64,000 nt of DNA from Merluccius polli (Eukaryota > Chordata > Actinopteri > Gadiformes > Merlucciidae), in contig JAOPHQ010005491.1 in NCBI GenBank assembly GCA_030340625.1, forward strand, positions 1 through 64,000. Reading direction: 5' to 3'. Of this stretch, positions 42,101 through 49,613 are shown piece after piece. Numbering within the stretch: the stretch's first letter is position 1; each line of letters opens with the position of its first letter. The translations under genes and the position numbers were made by a program. The notes beneath the pieces were generated by a model that was given only the letters and a program-made list of their open reading frames with translations, had not been told where the DNA came from and searched no databases.

Positions 42101-43446
42101 TGGTGGTTACGGTAAAGGGTTTAGTGTGGTGATGGGCAGGGGTTAAGGGAAGGCATCTGGCCAGAGCTGCTGGCACCAGAGCCTGGGGACCTGGTTCCGG
42201 CCCTGATGCTCTGGTACCAAGGCGAGGACATGATTACAAAAAGGCAGAGGTGGCCTCTGCATCACTTCTTGTGGTGAATAGTAATAATGTTAACAGATCA
42301 GACACAAAATTGCACAAGTATTGTAAAATGGCTGGATTTCTAGCCTATCTAGAATCTAGCCAGTAAGCTGTGAATGAAATACAACTTATATTTACTGTGA
42401 AATTTTCTTCACATTGATGCAAAAATATAAATCTTATATTTGTTGTATCCTAAAACTACGATGTCATAAGTTAAGTTATCACCTGTGACACATTATTCCA
42501 ACTGATTTAAAGATGTGATCACTACAAAACTCAAGAAAAAATAAATACCTCTGACATGAGGGTACAGGAGCAACTACTGACAGCCAATATATAGTATAAT
42601 TGTATACTGCCATATCATAAAACATAACGGGTCAATCGATATTCTGTATAAACGACCTTCCTATGCCAAAACCTTGAAAACATTGAAGCCAATTCAAATA
42701 TAGACCTACGACGACGCCAAGAACAAATAATAAATCACGAGACAATGGATTGATTTTGTGGCAAAGTAAGCAAAAACTAAAAAGGTTGTGTTCACTAGTT
42801 GCCCTATGAACCGCTACAGCTTGACCCTGGAATCGAGAGCCTCAGCCAACTGCCTCACTAGTTATGGTAGGCCTACAATGATAAGGCGGGTTGCAGAACA
42901 AATGTCCTTTATATCGCTAAAGATAAATGGTAAAAACTAAATAAATGGGTGTAATGTTCTTTTGACTGCATCCAATTGGGTGACTGGTCAAGTAGAGGCC
43001 AGAGAGACAACTACAACGATTGAATTGTCTCCCCAATACAGTCGGATATTAGATATTAGAGAAGCCAGTTTCACTAGTGCGTCGCTAAAACGTATAACCA
43101 TTAGGTTTAGCAGTAAAAGCCAACTGATAAATGTCCATGTAAGCATCACTCGGGTCGTGAAGCGTAGAAATTAATTAATTATCTCTCTCTATTAATTAAT
43201 TAATTACTAAAGAAAGCATCTCAGATTGTAAAACCAGGCGTCCATCTCCACAATCCCACATCATATGAGGGTGACAGTAAACAGATGGGGCAGACAGACG
43301 GAGGAGCGGTGATGTTTAGATGGATCTGGTTACCTGGGTTCAGGGAGGATGATTTTCTTACTCGCCCGGGCCGCTGGAGTAGATTTGCTCTTCTCCATCG
43401 CCATCAAGTAGCTGACATCGGCGAGTACTGCTTCTAGGTCCGCCAT
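775..43446 (-). CDS. grk3: G protein-coupled receptor kinase 3, 5' two thirds of gene (partial)
   Basis: Cytosolic, membrane-recruited Ser/Thr kinase that phosphorylates agonist-occupied G-protein-coupled receptors. Thirteen coding exons are visible, high to low coordinate: 43334-43446, 35523-35599, 18535-18608, 18258-18359, 17261-17335, 4782-4843, 4608-4659, 4364-4455, 4136-4235, 3733-3811, 2742-2872, 1465-1559, 775-882. All junctions are GT..AG and the phases join without a break, giving 1160 nt (386 codons plus 2 nt). Residue numbers agree with mammalian GRK2/3: Lys220 in [10 protein letters not shown], Asp317 in YRDLK, Asp335 in ISDLGL, then MAPEV. The N-terminal RGS-homology domain spans about residues 54-175; the kinase domain starts near 190. 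GRK3 rather than GRK2 is favoured by [33 protein letters not shown] and the neighbouring crystallin genes. The remaining C-lobe, AGC tail and G-beta-gamma-binding PH domain lie outside the window. Confidence 0.95.
912..1355. repeat. Degenerate minisatellite, unit about 55-65 bp
   Basis: About seven diverged units of the type GACTGGCCTTTACCCACAGA followed by CAGCATTATATAGCATAGCA repeat between grk3 exons 12 and 13. Shorter AGCATAGC sub-repeats lie inside each unit. Divergence rises toward 1350. Tandem expansion within an intron; no coding potential. Confidence 0.75.
1465..1559 (-). CDS. grk3: grk3 coding exon 12
   Basis: 95 nt, residues 320-351: [20 protein letters not shown] then [11 protein letters not shown]. 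Contains the metal-binding Asp335 of the DLG motif (DFG equivalent). The acceptor is TTTAG before CCAGCC; a second AG four bases downstream would break the frame, so the upstream one was chosen. Confidence 0.94.
1560..2741. other. grk3 intron 11, nothing recognised
   Basis: AT-rich intron between exons 12 and 11 with short purine runs (GGAGAGAGAGA near 1905) and TTTTT/AAAAA stretches. No exon, RNA gene or clear transposon was seen. Confidence 0.5.
2742..2872 (-). CDS. grk3: grk3 coding exon 11
   Basis: 131 nt, residues 276-319: [20 protein letters not shown] through VVYRDLK, which contains the catalytic-loop Asp317 (YRD in place of the usual HRD, normal for this family). A SINE remnant lies just upstream of its acceptor, see 2889-2962. 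Confidence 0.95.
2889..2962 (+). mobile_element. tRNA-type SINE remnant at exon 11 acceptor
   Basis: Shares GTTAGGGCAC, GGATCCCC and TGTAGGCATCCTTGAGCAAG with the better-preserved copy at 18694-18781, and has the same order of blocks. It ends 16 nt short of the grk3 exon 11 acceptor region, and its minus-strand copy of GTTAG provides the best branch-point match (CTAAC, branch A at 2894). Confidence 0.6.
2963..3732. other. grk3 intron 10, nothing recognised
   Basis: No exon or full element recognised. G-rich runs (GTGGAGGAGGGGGTGGGTCG, 3696-3715) lie within 40 bp of the exon 10 donor and could act as intronic splicing enhancers (inference). Confidence 0.4.
3733..3811 (-). CDS. grk3: grk3 coding exon 10
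   Basis: 79 nt, residues 250-276: [20 protein letters not shown] then ILDLMN, the hinge and gatekeeper region between the kinase lobes. The donor is GTACGG. Confidence 0.93.
4136..4235 (-). CDS. grk3: grk3 coding exon 9
   Basis: 100 nt, residues 216-249. Holds the ATP-anchoring lysine in [20 protein letters not shown] (Lys220 in family numbering) and the alpha-C helix region. The donor is GTCAGT, weaker than its neighbours. A (CA)n tract starts about 11 bp upstream of its acceptor. Confidence 0.94.
4243..4284. repeat. (CA)n microsatellite
   Basis: About 20 CA units with one interruption, immediately upstream of the acceptor of grk3 exon 9. Confidence 0.9.
4364..4455 (-). CDS. grk3: grk3 coding exon 8
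   Basis: 92 nt, residues 186-216. Carries the nucleotide-binding glycine loop, [20 protein letters not shown]. Donor GTGAGT. Confidence 0.95.
4608..4659 (-). CDS. grk3: grk3 coding exon 7
   Basis: 52 nt, residues 168-185: [17 protein letters not shown], a segment invariant between GRK2 and GRK3 and leading into the kinase domain. Acceptor TTTCTCTCAG, donor GTGAGT. Confidence 0.94.
4782..4843 (-). CDS. grk3: grk3 coding exon 6
   Basis: 62 nt, residues 148-168, [20 protein letters not shown] plus part of Ser. Second half of the RGS-homology domain. A C15 run lies about 20 bp past its donor. Confidence 0.92.
4995..5103 (-). mobile_element. tRNA-type SINE, minus strand
   Basis: On the minus strand it reads GGGGCCGGACAG, then a B-box-like GGGTTCGAACTCC (about 5040-5052), then GGCATCCTTGAGCATGCTGC. 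This is the tRNA-related head of the SINE family also seen at 18694, 47706 and 48184. It lies in the long intron between grk3 exons 6 and 5. No clear target duplication was read. Confidence 0.65.
5578..5630. repeat. (CA)n microsatellite with CG start
   Basis: GCGCGCGCACACG followed by about 22 CA units. Alternating purine-pyrimidine with a CG start is a good Z-DNA candidate. Confidence 0.9.
5923..6459. mobile_element. hAT-type non-autonomous transposon
   Basis: Terminal inverted repeats CAGGGTTGCCA / AGGCAACCCTG bound 537 bp. Flanks 5915-5922 (AGTATAAT) and 6460-6467 (GGTATAAT) match at 7 of 8 bases, the 8-bp target duplication of the hAT superfamily. No transposase coding is visible. Confidence 0.75.
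6468..7189. other. grk3 intron, nothing recognised
   Basis: Between two hAT elements. AT-rich to about 6930, then GC-rich (6931-7190) with a C run near 7020. No exon or RNA gene was seen. Confidence 0.4.
7198..8451. mobile_element. hAT-type transposon, non-autonomous, with a nested element
   Basis: Ends CAGGGCTCCAGA / TCTGGAGCCCTG, flanked by perfect 8-bp duplications CCTAAAGG (7190-7197 and 8452-8459). Total 1254 bp, of which 7395-7856 is a later insertion. On the minus strand around 8083 a short frame begins [16 protein letters not shown], the type of N-terminus seen on vertebrate hAT transposases and domesticated relatives; the rest of a transposase is absent. Also contains a G/C-rich stretch at 7290-7370. 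Confidence 0.85.
7395..7856. mobile_element. Nested inverted-repeat element (MITE)
   Basis: 462 bp inserted in the hAT element above. The ends CATAGACATA and TATGTGTATG, and the sub-terminal TACGTAGACGCCTCAT / ATGAGGCATCTACGTA, are inverted. Perfect 8-bp target duplication GGATCAAC at 7387-7394 and 7857-7864. No coding. The 8-bp duplication fits hAT or another 8-bp superfamily; the ends alone do not decide. Confidence 0.8.
8855..8919. repeat. Near-perfect 31-bp hairpin
   Basis: Arms 8860-8885 and 8889-8914 are perfect reverse complements (26 bp) around a 3-nt loop (CAT). After one mismatch the pairing continues 4 bp (CAGA / TCTG). It lies in a grk3 intron outside any recognised element. Confidence 0.9.
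8920..10139. other. grk3 intron, nothing recognised
   Basis: Mostly AT-rich single-copy-looking sequence. Short frames on both strands show no family resemblance. The last few hundred bases may belong to the retroviral remnant that begins near 10140. Confidence 0.4.
10140..11070 (+). mobile_element. Degenerate endogenous retrovirus pol fragment (RNase H and integrase)
   Basis: Translated pieces in shifting frames resemble pol of gammaretrovirus-like (ERV1 class) elements. An RNase H segment around 10200-10430 includes [10 protein letters not shown]; an integrase-core segment around 10900-11020 includes [15 protein letters not shown]. Stops and frameshifts are many, no LTR, gag or env was identified, and the copy is plainly dead. 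It lies in sense-opposite orientation to grk3. Confidence 0.6.
11215..11790. repeat. Unclassified interspersed-repeat-like segment
   Basis: Contains GCTGCAAGCAGCGGTTATCG and blocks such as AAGTTTGATGAAGATTGGCC that have the look of a widespread fish repeat. No terminal repeats or coding potential were found, so the class is open. Confidence 0.35.
11827..11910 (+). repeat. Gmr1-like 5' LTR remnant
   Basis: The first 55 bp (TGTGGAGGACC to GGGACAGCGCAG) match 14300-14355. This is followed directly by TTTTGTTTAAGGACTG, which matches 3' LTR sequence near 16692, so a large internal part of this LTR is deleted. Confidence 0.7.
14404..16501. mobile_element. hAT-type non-autonomous element, copy A (contains a nested hAT)
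   Basis: Begins GGGTTGGGTATTG and ends CGGTACCCGATCC, inverted ends like those of copy B (19948-21278), to which the body is clearly homologous (for example GAAATGCCATGCCAACAC and CATTTTACTTTGGA). Without its nested 783-bp insertion and 8-bp duplication it is about 1.3 kb, like copy B. Flanks share only ATTATG, so the target duplication is decayed. Confidence 0.8.
14768..15550. mobile_element. hAT-type element nested in copy A
   Basis: Ends TAGGGATGAGCGAGTA / GTATGCGGCTCAACTCTA (imperfect inverted repeats). Perfect 8-bp duplication ATAATAAT at 14760-14767 and 15551-15558. Copy B lacks this insert at the homologous position, giving a natural empty site. Contains AT-rich and purine-rich tracts and no transposase. 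Confidence 0.88.
16961..18257. other. grk3 intron sequence around exon 5
   Basis: Apart from exon 5 (17261-17335) nothing is recognised. A loosely repeated motif of about 170 bp seems present at 17690-18240: blocks of the form TTTTCC..GGCCT..CTGTTCTCTGAATTCA recur three to four times, which suggests an old tandem duplication. Confidence 0.4.
17261..17335 (-). CDS. grk3: grk3 coding exon 5
   Basis: 75 nt, residues 123-147, phase 0: [20 protein letters not shown] then PTLFQ. End of the RGS bundle. The intron to exon 6 is about 12.4 kb and contains the Gmr1-like and endogenous-retrovirus remnants. Confidence 0.94.
18258..18359 (-). CDS. grk3: grk3 coding exon 4
   Basis: 102 nt, residues 89-122, phase 0 at both ends: [20 protein letters not shown] then [14 protein letters not shown]. 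Contains the G-alpha-q contact region of the RGS-homology domain. Donor GTGAGG. Confidence 0.94.
18535..18608 (-). CDS. grk3: grk3 coding exon 3
   Basis: 74 nt, residues 64-88: [20 protein letters not shown] then FYEE. The sequence follows GRK3 rather than GRK2 (GRK2 reads YLLFRDFCLNHLEEARPLVE). Part of the RGS-homology domain that binds G-alpha-q. Acceptor CACCCAG, donor GTAAAT. Confidence 0.93.
18694..18781 (+). mobile_element. tRNA-type SINE head
   Basis: GGGCTGGACAGTATAGTGGT, then TAGGGCAC, GGATCCCCAG and TGTAGGCATCCTTGAGCAAG. Same family as 2889, 4995, 47706 and 48184. It lies 85 bp upstream of the grk3 exon 3 acceptor, on the opposite strand. Confidence 0.65.
18796..19000. mobile_element. 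hAT end fragment
   Basis: Begins CAGGGTCCAAAATTAACC and contains ACCGGCCAAATGTTCAAATC and CAGCCATTGGCTGG, which resemble the ends of the element at 27671-29339. The other end was not found. Confidence 0.35.
19001..19634. other. grk3 intron, nothing recognised
   Basis: Contains GGCGGCAGGGGGT repeats (19118-19160) and a purine-rich GAGAGAGACAGACGGAGAGA stretch (19284-19330). The overlapping frames at 19163-19643 look like low-complexity artefacts. Confidence 0.4.
19635..19795. repeat. Minisatellite, unit about 20 bp
   Basis: Seven to eight diverged copies of AACTAGCTGTGTGCC-like units. In the local frame this gives a quasi-periodic peptide, but no gene is supported. Confidence 0.7.
19948..21278. 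mobile_element. hAT-type non-autonomous element, copy B
   Basis: Begins TAGGGTTGGGTATCG and ends CGGTACCCAACTCTA, with flanks ATCACACA (19940-19947) and ATCAGACA (21279-21286) agreeing at 7 of 8 bases. Homologous along its length to copy A. No transposase reading frame. Confidence 0.88.
21287..22079. other. grk3 intron, nothing recognised
   Basis: Mixed composition with a (CA)-rich and A-rich stretch at 21560-21690. No family recognised. Confidence 0.4.
22080..22407. mobile_element. TA-flanked MITE, copy 1
   Basis: 328 bp with ends GGGCTCATACAT / ATGTACAGGCCC, flanked by TA on both sides. Homologous to 51605-51902: both share GGAAGCATAGGAGCATTGGA and TTTTCATTAGCCTAGG. TA flanks suggest a Tc1/mariner-type MITE. 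Confidence 0.7.
22529..22560. repeat. Short palindrome
   Basis: 14-bp arms ACTTAATTGCAATG / CATTGCAATTAAGT around TGTA. Possible cruciform; no other context. Confidence 0.8.
22561..24182. other. grk3 intron, nothing recognised
   Basis: Single-copy-looking, AT-rich; short CA runs near 23485. No coding signal. Confidence 0.45.
24183..25233. mobile_element. Probable non-autonomous DNA transposon
   Basis: Left end ATGGCGCTTTTCCACCGCAT with GGTACCAGCTTGGC. The right end carries inverted counterparts (CAGTGGAAAAC, TTGGTACC, GAAAACCCGCCAT). Internal blocks such as TTTTGCATTTCCACCGCAAA recur. The target duplication is unclear. A PIF/Harbinger or related class is possible but unproven. Confidence 0.45.
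25539..27291. mobile_element. hAT-type element with nested hAT
   Basis: Starts TAGGGC with ATTAATCGAGTAACCGG just inside and ends TTCGAGTAATCGTTTCAGCC then CTA. Flanks ATATTGGC (25531-25538) and ATATTAGC (27292-27299) agree at 7 of 8 bases. It contains the element 26207-27140. Confidence 0.75.
26207..27140. mobile_element. hAT-type element with BED-finger remnant
   Basis: Ends TAGGGCTGGGCGATAAAA / ATTTGCCCATCCCTA, flanked by TATATATA on both sides (within an AT run, so less decisive). A plus-strand frame at 26430-26681 starts near [14 protein letters not shown] and reads into a decayed segment resembling the BED zinc finger of hAT transposases, without its cysteine pairs intact. No catalytic domain. 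Confidence 0.75.
27300..27670. other. grk3 intron, nothing recognised
   Basis: Short AT-rich spacer between two hAT elements. Confidence 0.45.
27671..29339. mobile_element. hAT-like element, composite
   Basis: Left end CAGGGTTTCTGCTAGCCATT, right end GGCTAATGGAAACCCTG, with GGCCAAA/TTGGCCG sub-terminal blocks in inverse order. A segment at 28225-28300 containing CTAGTCGACTA looks like a piece of another hAT family. At 29036-29072 there is a SINE-like ACATTTACATTTAGGGCATT then TAGCAGACGCTTTTAT fragment. Target duplications are not readable. Confidence 0.55.
29466..29503. repeat. (CT)n microsatellite
   Basis: 19 CT units. Confidence 0.95.
29504..29534. promoter_or_regulatory. Two adjacent RFX X-box-like motifs
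   Basis: GTTTCCACGGCAAC (29504-29517) and GTTGCTAAGCAAC (29522-29534) each match the RFX X-box dyad with one mismatch. No transcript start is known here, so function is speculative. Confidence 0.25.
29535..30095. other. grk3 intron, nothing recognised
   Basis: Contains a G14 run (29604-29617) and an (ATC)n run (29858-29880). No coding signal. Confidence 0.4.
30119..30335. repeat. Poly-G run plus repeat fragment
   Basis: About 34 G followed by GCCGGCGCACC.., GGCGCCCCAAATTCGATTCA and AACTGGAGTACC-like sequence. The GC-rich cassette resembles the one at 57714-57890 in style. Probably a transposon fragment; class unknown. Confidence 0.4.
30336..33198. other. grk3 intron 2, nothing recognised
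   Basis: Mainly AT-rich. A GC-richer island at 31530-31900 carries overlapping frames on the minus strand with no recognisable domain and no good splice-site pair in phase with grk3. Confidence 0.4.
33207..33632. mobile_element. hAT-type MITE
   Basis: 426 bp with ends TAGGGGTGTCACAATTCT / AAATCGTGACACCACTA and perfect 8-bp duplications GAAAGTAA (33199-33206, 33633-33640). Contains an internal hairpin (33511-33545). Confidence 0.9.
33511..33545. repeat. Hairpin inside hAT MITE
   Basis: Perfect 15-bp arms beginning TGGGTGCCCCTGTCA, 5-nt loop CTAGA. GC-rich, unlike the AT-rich element around it. Confidence 0.9.
33641..35522. other. grk3 intron 2, nothing recognised
   Basis: AT-rich; a slightly GC-rich block at 34340-34450. 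No transposon ends or exons were recognised. Confidence 0.4.
35523..35599 (-). CDS. grk3: grk3 coding exon 2
   Basis: 77 nt, residues 38-64. It reads [20 protein letters not shown] and enters the RGS-homology domain. Acceptor TTTCCAG, donor GTAAGT. The intron to exon 3 is about 16.9 kb and holds most of the transposon load between 18.6 and 35.5 kb. Confidence 0.93.
35600..37384. other. grk3 intron 1, nothing recognised
   Basis: GC-rich pocket at 35690-35870. A fragment at 36139-36185 (TAGGGCTGACGTCTTCTGGT then CGATTGGTCG) resembles one end of a hAT element, with no partner end found. Confidence 0.4.
37388..38253. mobile_element. PIF/Harbinger-type non-autonomous element
   Basis: 866 bp with 41-bp perfect terminal inverted repeats starting CTGTACGTTCACACCAAAAG, and 3-bp duplications TAA (37385-37387, 38254-38256), the TWA target of PIF/Harbinger. 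Sub-terminal regions hold more than ten copies of GACGCT or AGCGTC. A minus-strand frame (37783-37959) encodes a short MADF/Myb-like start. Confidence 0.88.
37783..37959 (-). pseudogene. MADF/Myb-like fragment within Harbinger element
   Basis: Starts [20 protein letters not shown], which resembles the first helix of MADF-type Myb/SANT domains encoded by the second gene of PIF/Harbinger transposons. Only about 58 codons are present, the helix 2-3 region is not recognisable, and no DDE transposase exists. A remnant, or the first exon of a lost gene. Confidence 0.5.
38257..39156. other. grk3 intron 1, nothing recognised
   Basis: AT-rich. A short duplicated motif AATTGGATATTGT occurs twice near 38490-38535. 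Confidence 0.4.
39165..39496. mobile_element. hAT-type MITE with internal poly-C cassette
   Basis: 332 bp with ends TAGGGTGACCAGACGTCC / ATCTGGTCACCCTA and perfect 8-bp duplications GCTGGTGT (39157-39164, 39497-39504). The centre carries two C runs (24-26 bp and 22 bp) and two copies of GTCGACAATCGCGCA, which look foreign to the element. Confidence 0.92.
39505..43333. other. grk3 intron 1 (5' part), nothing recognised
   Basis: Long AT-rich stretch with short homopolymers and a TTAATTAATTAA palindromic run at 43170-43205, plus a G-rich tract at 41741-41769. No exon, RNA gene or complete transposon was recognised. Confidence 0.4.
43334..43446 (-). CDS. grk3: grk3 coding exon 1
   Basis: Encodes residues 1-37 plus two bases of Ser38, starting [20 protein letters not shown], the conserved N-terminal helix that GRKs use to engage active receptors. 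The start ATG is preceded by GAAG and followed by GCGG; the motif AAGATGGCGG resembles a YY1 site overlapping the start codon, a common arrangement in housekeeping promoters (inference). The donor is CAG|GTAACC. The following intron is about 7.7 kb. Confidence 0.95.
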
Positions 43447-46306
43447 CTTCAGCCCCGGACGACCAAATCGATACCAAATATCACAAGGGGATATACTTAG
43501 CGGGTGATAACACGAATGCCAGCCTTACATTACCAACATCCAGGGCAGATATGTAGCATGACGGAGAGCTGGGTGGATGGCAGGGGACACCATCAACTGG
43601 AATGTCGTTTGCTCAGAGCTTGTTATTCGGTACACTCCGCTTCAAAACACTATCATTGTGTGGCTCAAAAGGGGGAAGACATTGATTAGTAAATGTGAAT
43701 TATCAGGGTCGCTGGGTCGTCCTCGGCGTAATTGTATTTCCTCCAAAGAAATCAGTTATCGCCGTGACATGGCACAACGTCAAAATGGCAATGCAAATAT
43801 GGCATGAAAATGCAGATTGCGATCACGTTGTATGGCCACTGCTGCCTCGCACTCTGCTTTGTGGCAGTGTTATGCCTCGACCAGGTATGTCTTAAAAGAG
43901 GATTTGCAGAATAGCACTGTCAAATCCTACAGGTCTTTTGACATACGTCCTACTTGTAATTGTGTCCATAAATAAACGATGCGCCCCGCGTTGATACGTA
44001 CGTCTGGGGGGGTTAGATGCGATTGTAAATGGTCGGTCGATTGTTTTACAATCACAAAAAAAAAATCAACAGTTGATGGCCGTCCGCCCAGATGACCAGA
44101 AAAAAAAGAAAACACCGCTCCGTTCAAACTACATGAACACACGTGTAAAAACGCCAGATCGTACAAAAATGACCAGTAAGTAGTGGGCTCTGCTTAAGTT
44201 AAAACGAGATTGGCGATTCGCATTCCATAAAATCCACGCTAGGCTGTTGTTTATGTTGCCATCGTTGTTGGCTTCCTGTGAAATGTTCCGTATCGTCTCA
44301 CCGATCACGAAAAAGGTCGCCTAAACGATGCCGTTTAGAAAAGCGACTTGGCACCACATCCATTCCACGAAAAAATGACGAGCGCACAAGCTACATCCAC
44401 ATGCACAAAAAATGACTTTCTATGCCGTCGGAAATAACGATATTTGGATAGTCGACGAGCTAGCCTCCACGACAGCTAACGAAAACGAGGTAGCTAACTT
44501 GCTAGCCAGCAAGTACAACAATGACCTCCCAGAGATCCACCATTCAGAGAATGTGTACTTTTTGTATTATTTCAATTCAGTGCTATTCACATAACAATGT
44601 CCTCGTTGCTAGTAGCAAGTAGCGTCCTTATGTGGCAAGCTAGCAGCTACGACTACTGGCTCGATTTCAGCCAACGATTTGCTTTAATAACGTTAACGTT
44701 CAGCTAACAAGCAAGTGGAAACGCGAGTCGAACCGGGAGGGTGTATTCAACTCTTCCAGAAAAACGGTCGTAAAATCCAAAACGGTTTAAGAAGATTGGC
44801 AAAACGGCACGAAATAATCCATAATTGCCTCGTTAACCAGAGCGCTGGGGGAACCCTCCTCGCTTGGAGACCCAACACAGAGCTACTGACTGTGGGATGG
44901 TGGCGGTGACGCGTGATGGTGTGTGTGTGTGTGTGTGTGTGTGTGGGGTGGGGGGGGGGGGTCCAACATAGAAATTGAATCGGCTTGTTAACCCAATAAC
45001 TTGTCGTTTAACAGCTGTAGGGCGGACAGACCTGGATACCAGTGTCGTGAGCGACTCATCAGTTGCGAGAGGATGACGACGTCTCTCCGCTTTGACACTA
45101 CAGACAACGTAGTCCGTCTGTTAAAACACAGACGGAGCGGCGGGCAGCACGACGCGCTCAGCACGCCTCGGCCAACAACAGTTTCTGTAGCCGTGTGCCG
45201 TCCCTTCGTTTATCTAGCCAACTGTGCAACCGCTGTCCACAATAGGGTTTTTTCCAGCTCCAATATGGCACGTATAATTGGAAATCCGCTTCAATCGGTT
45301 TTAATACATCTGAGTAGCTGCATGTTGTACAGCTTGCTTTGTGGGTTAACTTCCCCCCACTGCGGCGGAGTTGCTTGCAAAACGCGGAGCTGGATGATGA
45401 CCGAAGCGGAACCAAATCCATTTGTTGTCACGTTCATTATTCACTTCTTGTGACGGTTAAACGTTGATTCCAAATAATTGTATTGGTTTTTTTTATAATG
45501 GCATGTTATGTAAGGAACGGGGGAAATCATTTTCTATGGTAAAATGAGGTATAGGCCAGTCGTAGCATGTCCTAGGTTAATTTTAATTGGCCTATCATTT
45601 TGCCCGCACCTGTTAGCGATTTGTGTTCAGTGACAGATAGGCTATCGTTCAGTAGTCGAGCAATTCCACTATAGGCCTCATCATCACTGTAGTTCACGTG
45701 ACAGGTTGGAGAACTGCTATGATATACTTAAACCCTCCGTTGGATGTTGGCGTGAATCATTTCCTCTTCGAATCATAACGCAATTGTTGCAGTAGCGCAT
45801 GCCCATTGATGGCTCAATTAATGTATTTTAGTGTCCTGAGCTAATTCTCATAGAAAAGAAGCGCCATCTCCCGTTGGGCAACGACAATAGCAGATTATTA
45901 AAAGGTGAGCGCATTAGAAAAAACAATTTAGCTGTGGATTTATTTGCCTCAGAAACGTGTGTTATTGGCTTTATGGTAACATTTTAAATGGAGTCGTATG
46001 TAAACATGACATCACATTGAATAAGAGATTGATCGACAATAGATTATGTTCACATAGCCTATAATTCCACAATTTCCTGTTTCAAATCAATATCATCACA
46101 GGACATCTTTTCGGATTTTTTAAATTATTGATAGACGTCATAGGTAATGTTTTCGATTTACTACGTTGGACCACAACAATTGTTCACAAGAGTTTGTAAC
46201 TGCTTTGAATTTGACTAGTTTTATATTTGTATCGGCCTATCTTACATATAGCTTATATTGCCTACATAGCTTGATAATGCCTCCGATAACTTTTTGTTAT
46301 CAGAGC

Positions 46307-46352
<46 letters not shown>

Positions 46353-46640
46353 CCATATTGTTTTCATATGGCCTACACAAGCATCCGAGAAAACATTCCT
46401 AGTATGGGCAAACTTTACCAGGCGAATAAAACCCATTCGGAATCGGATTCTAAATTAATAGTCAACACTATACTGATTGATTAACGATTGATTAGGATGA
46501 ATTGAAAATGGGAACATGCTAACAGAAACGATCTACGGTCTGCTTGGCGTGGTGTATTACCGGGGTATTTTCCCATCTATCAGACGATCGAGTCAGTCAA
46601 ATAAAGCAAACACATTACAAAGGAAATCAGTGAGGTTTTA
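43447..46640. other. grk3 upstream / grk3-cryba4 intergenic region
   Basis: Contains the presumptive TATA-less grk3 promoter just above 43446. A relatively CpG-rich area covers about 43440-45420, with a (GT)n-G run at 44918-44960 and a (GT)n at 46309-46350. A 150-codon plus-strand frame (45001-45453) has no recognisable domain. From 45480 to 46300 the sequence is AT-rich and empty. Confidence 0.45.
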
Positions 46641-46649
46641 GAAAGACAA

Positions 46650-46655
46650 TTTATT
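46650..46655 (-). terminator. cryba4: cryba4 polyadenylation signal
   Basis: AATAAA on the minus strand, 85 bp past the stop codon. Confidence 0.85.
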
Positions 46656-46740
46656 CAGCGTTTTGAAAGCAGCAAGGGGGGGCAATATTTTTCTTGGGGG
46701 GGGGGGGGGGGGTCATTAGGTAGGATGAGGAGCAGGAGGT

Positions 46741-48856
<2,116 letters not shown>

Positions 48857-49500
48857 TTTGGCTGGAAAAGAGAAGAAGAGAATGTTCAAAGATTGGGACA
48901 AACACCTCTACACAACAGTTAAAGGGCTTCACTATACATAACATTGTGCAAAGGGGTCAAATTTGTTCACCGGCTACTTGATAAACAAAACCAAAACATG
49001 TGTATACATTATCGAGGTTTCACTGAAGCCAACACCAAAGAACAGCTTGCAATAGGAAGCAGAATTACGCAATATTACTCCCAGTCTAGTTTTGCTCATT
49101 ACAGTGAATAATAAGCCAGGGTTAATATACTGTGTAGAAAGGAAAAACTGCTTCTCAGCTTTATGTCTGATTAAACAGAAATATCTGCTATATATTAACC
49201 CTAGGTTAAAGGGTAAACCTGAATGCTGAAAAGTTTCAGAGTCAGAATAGATTTGTTCAAAAATAAAGTAAACTACTATCCTTTCCTGTTGCGCCCCATC
49301 TTGCCTTCTACAAACCATGATTTGGCCCCTCGTTCAATACTTTCCCCAATGATATGAACCCCCAGCACCCATTAGAACCAGTGCCGGTGGCCCTGGAGCC
49401 TGGGGGTGGTCAACGGTGGTTATGGGGCCTAGGGATGGTGTGTGGTGTGGGGCCTGCTACCCTGGCCGAGTGTGGGACAACAGAGGGGACTGGGACTCAC

Positions 49501-49535
49501 CTTGCTTGGATGCCCTTGGGATGTCCTGGTGTGAG
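49501..49535 (-). other. cryba4: cryba4 probable non-coding first exon
   Basis: Minus strand: a donor CAAG|GTGAGT lies at 49500/49501, about 30 bp below a TATA-like box. Mammalian CRYBA4 likewise has a short untranslated first exon. The start site (about 49535) is inferred from TATA spacing only. Confidence 0.55.
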
Positions 49536-49562
49536 TGAGTAATGTTGGTACGAGCCCCCACC

Positions 49563-49570
49563 CTTTTAAA
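49563..49570 (-). promoter_or_regulatory. cryba4: cryba4 TATA-like box
   Basis: Minus strand CTTTAAAAGG, near-consensus, positioned about 28 bp above the proposed transcription start. Confidence 0.55.
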
Positions 49571-49606
49571 GCCTCCCCTGGCAAGAGGCCATGCTAAAAG
49601 CCCCAG

Positions 49607-49613
49607 GTCAGCA
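49607..49613 (-). promoter_or_regulatory. cryba4: Maf half-site upstream of cryba4
   Basis: TGCTGAC on the minus strand, the half-site of the Maf recognition element used by lens crystallin promoters, about 40 bp above the TATA-like box. Assignment by motif and position only. Confidence 0.4.
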
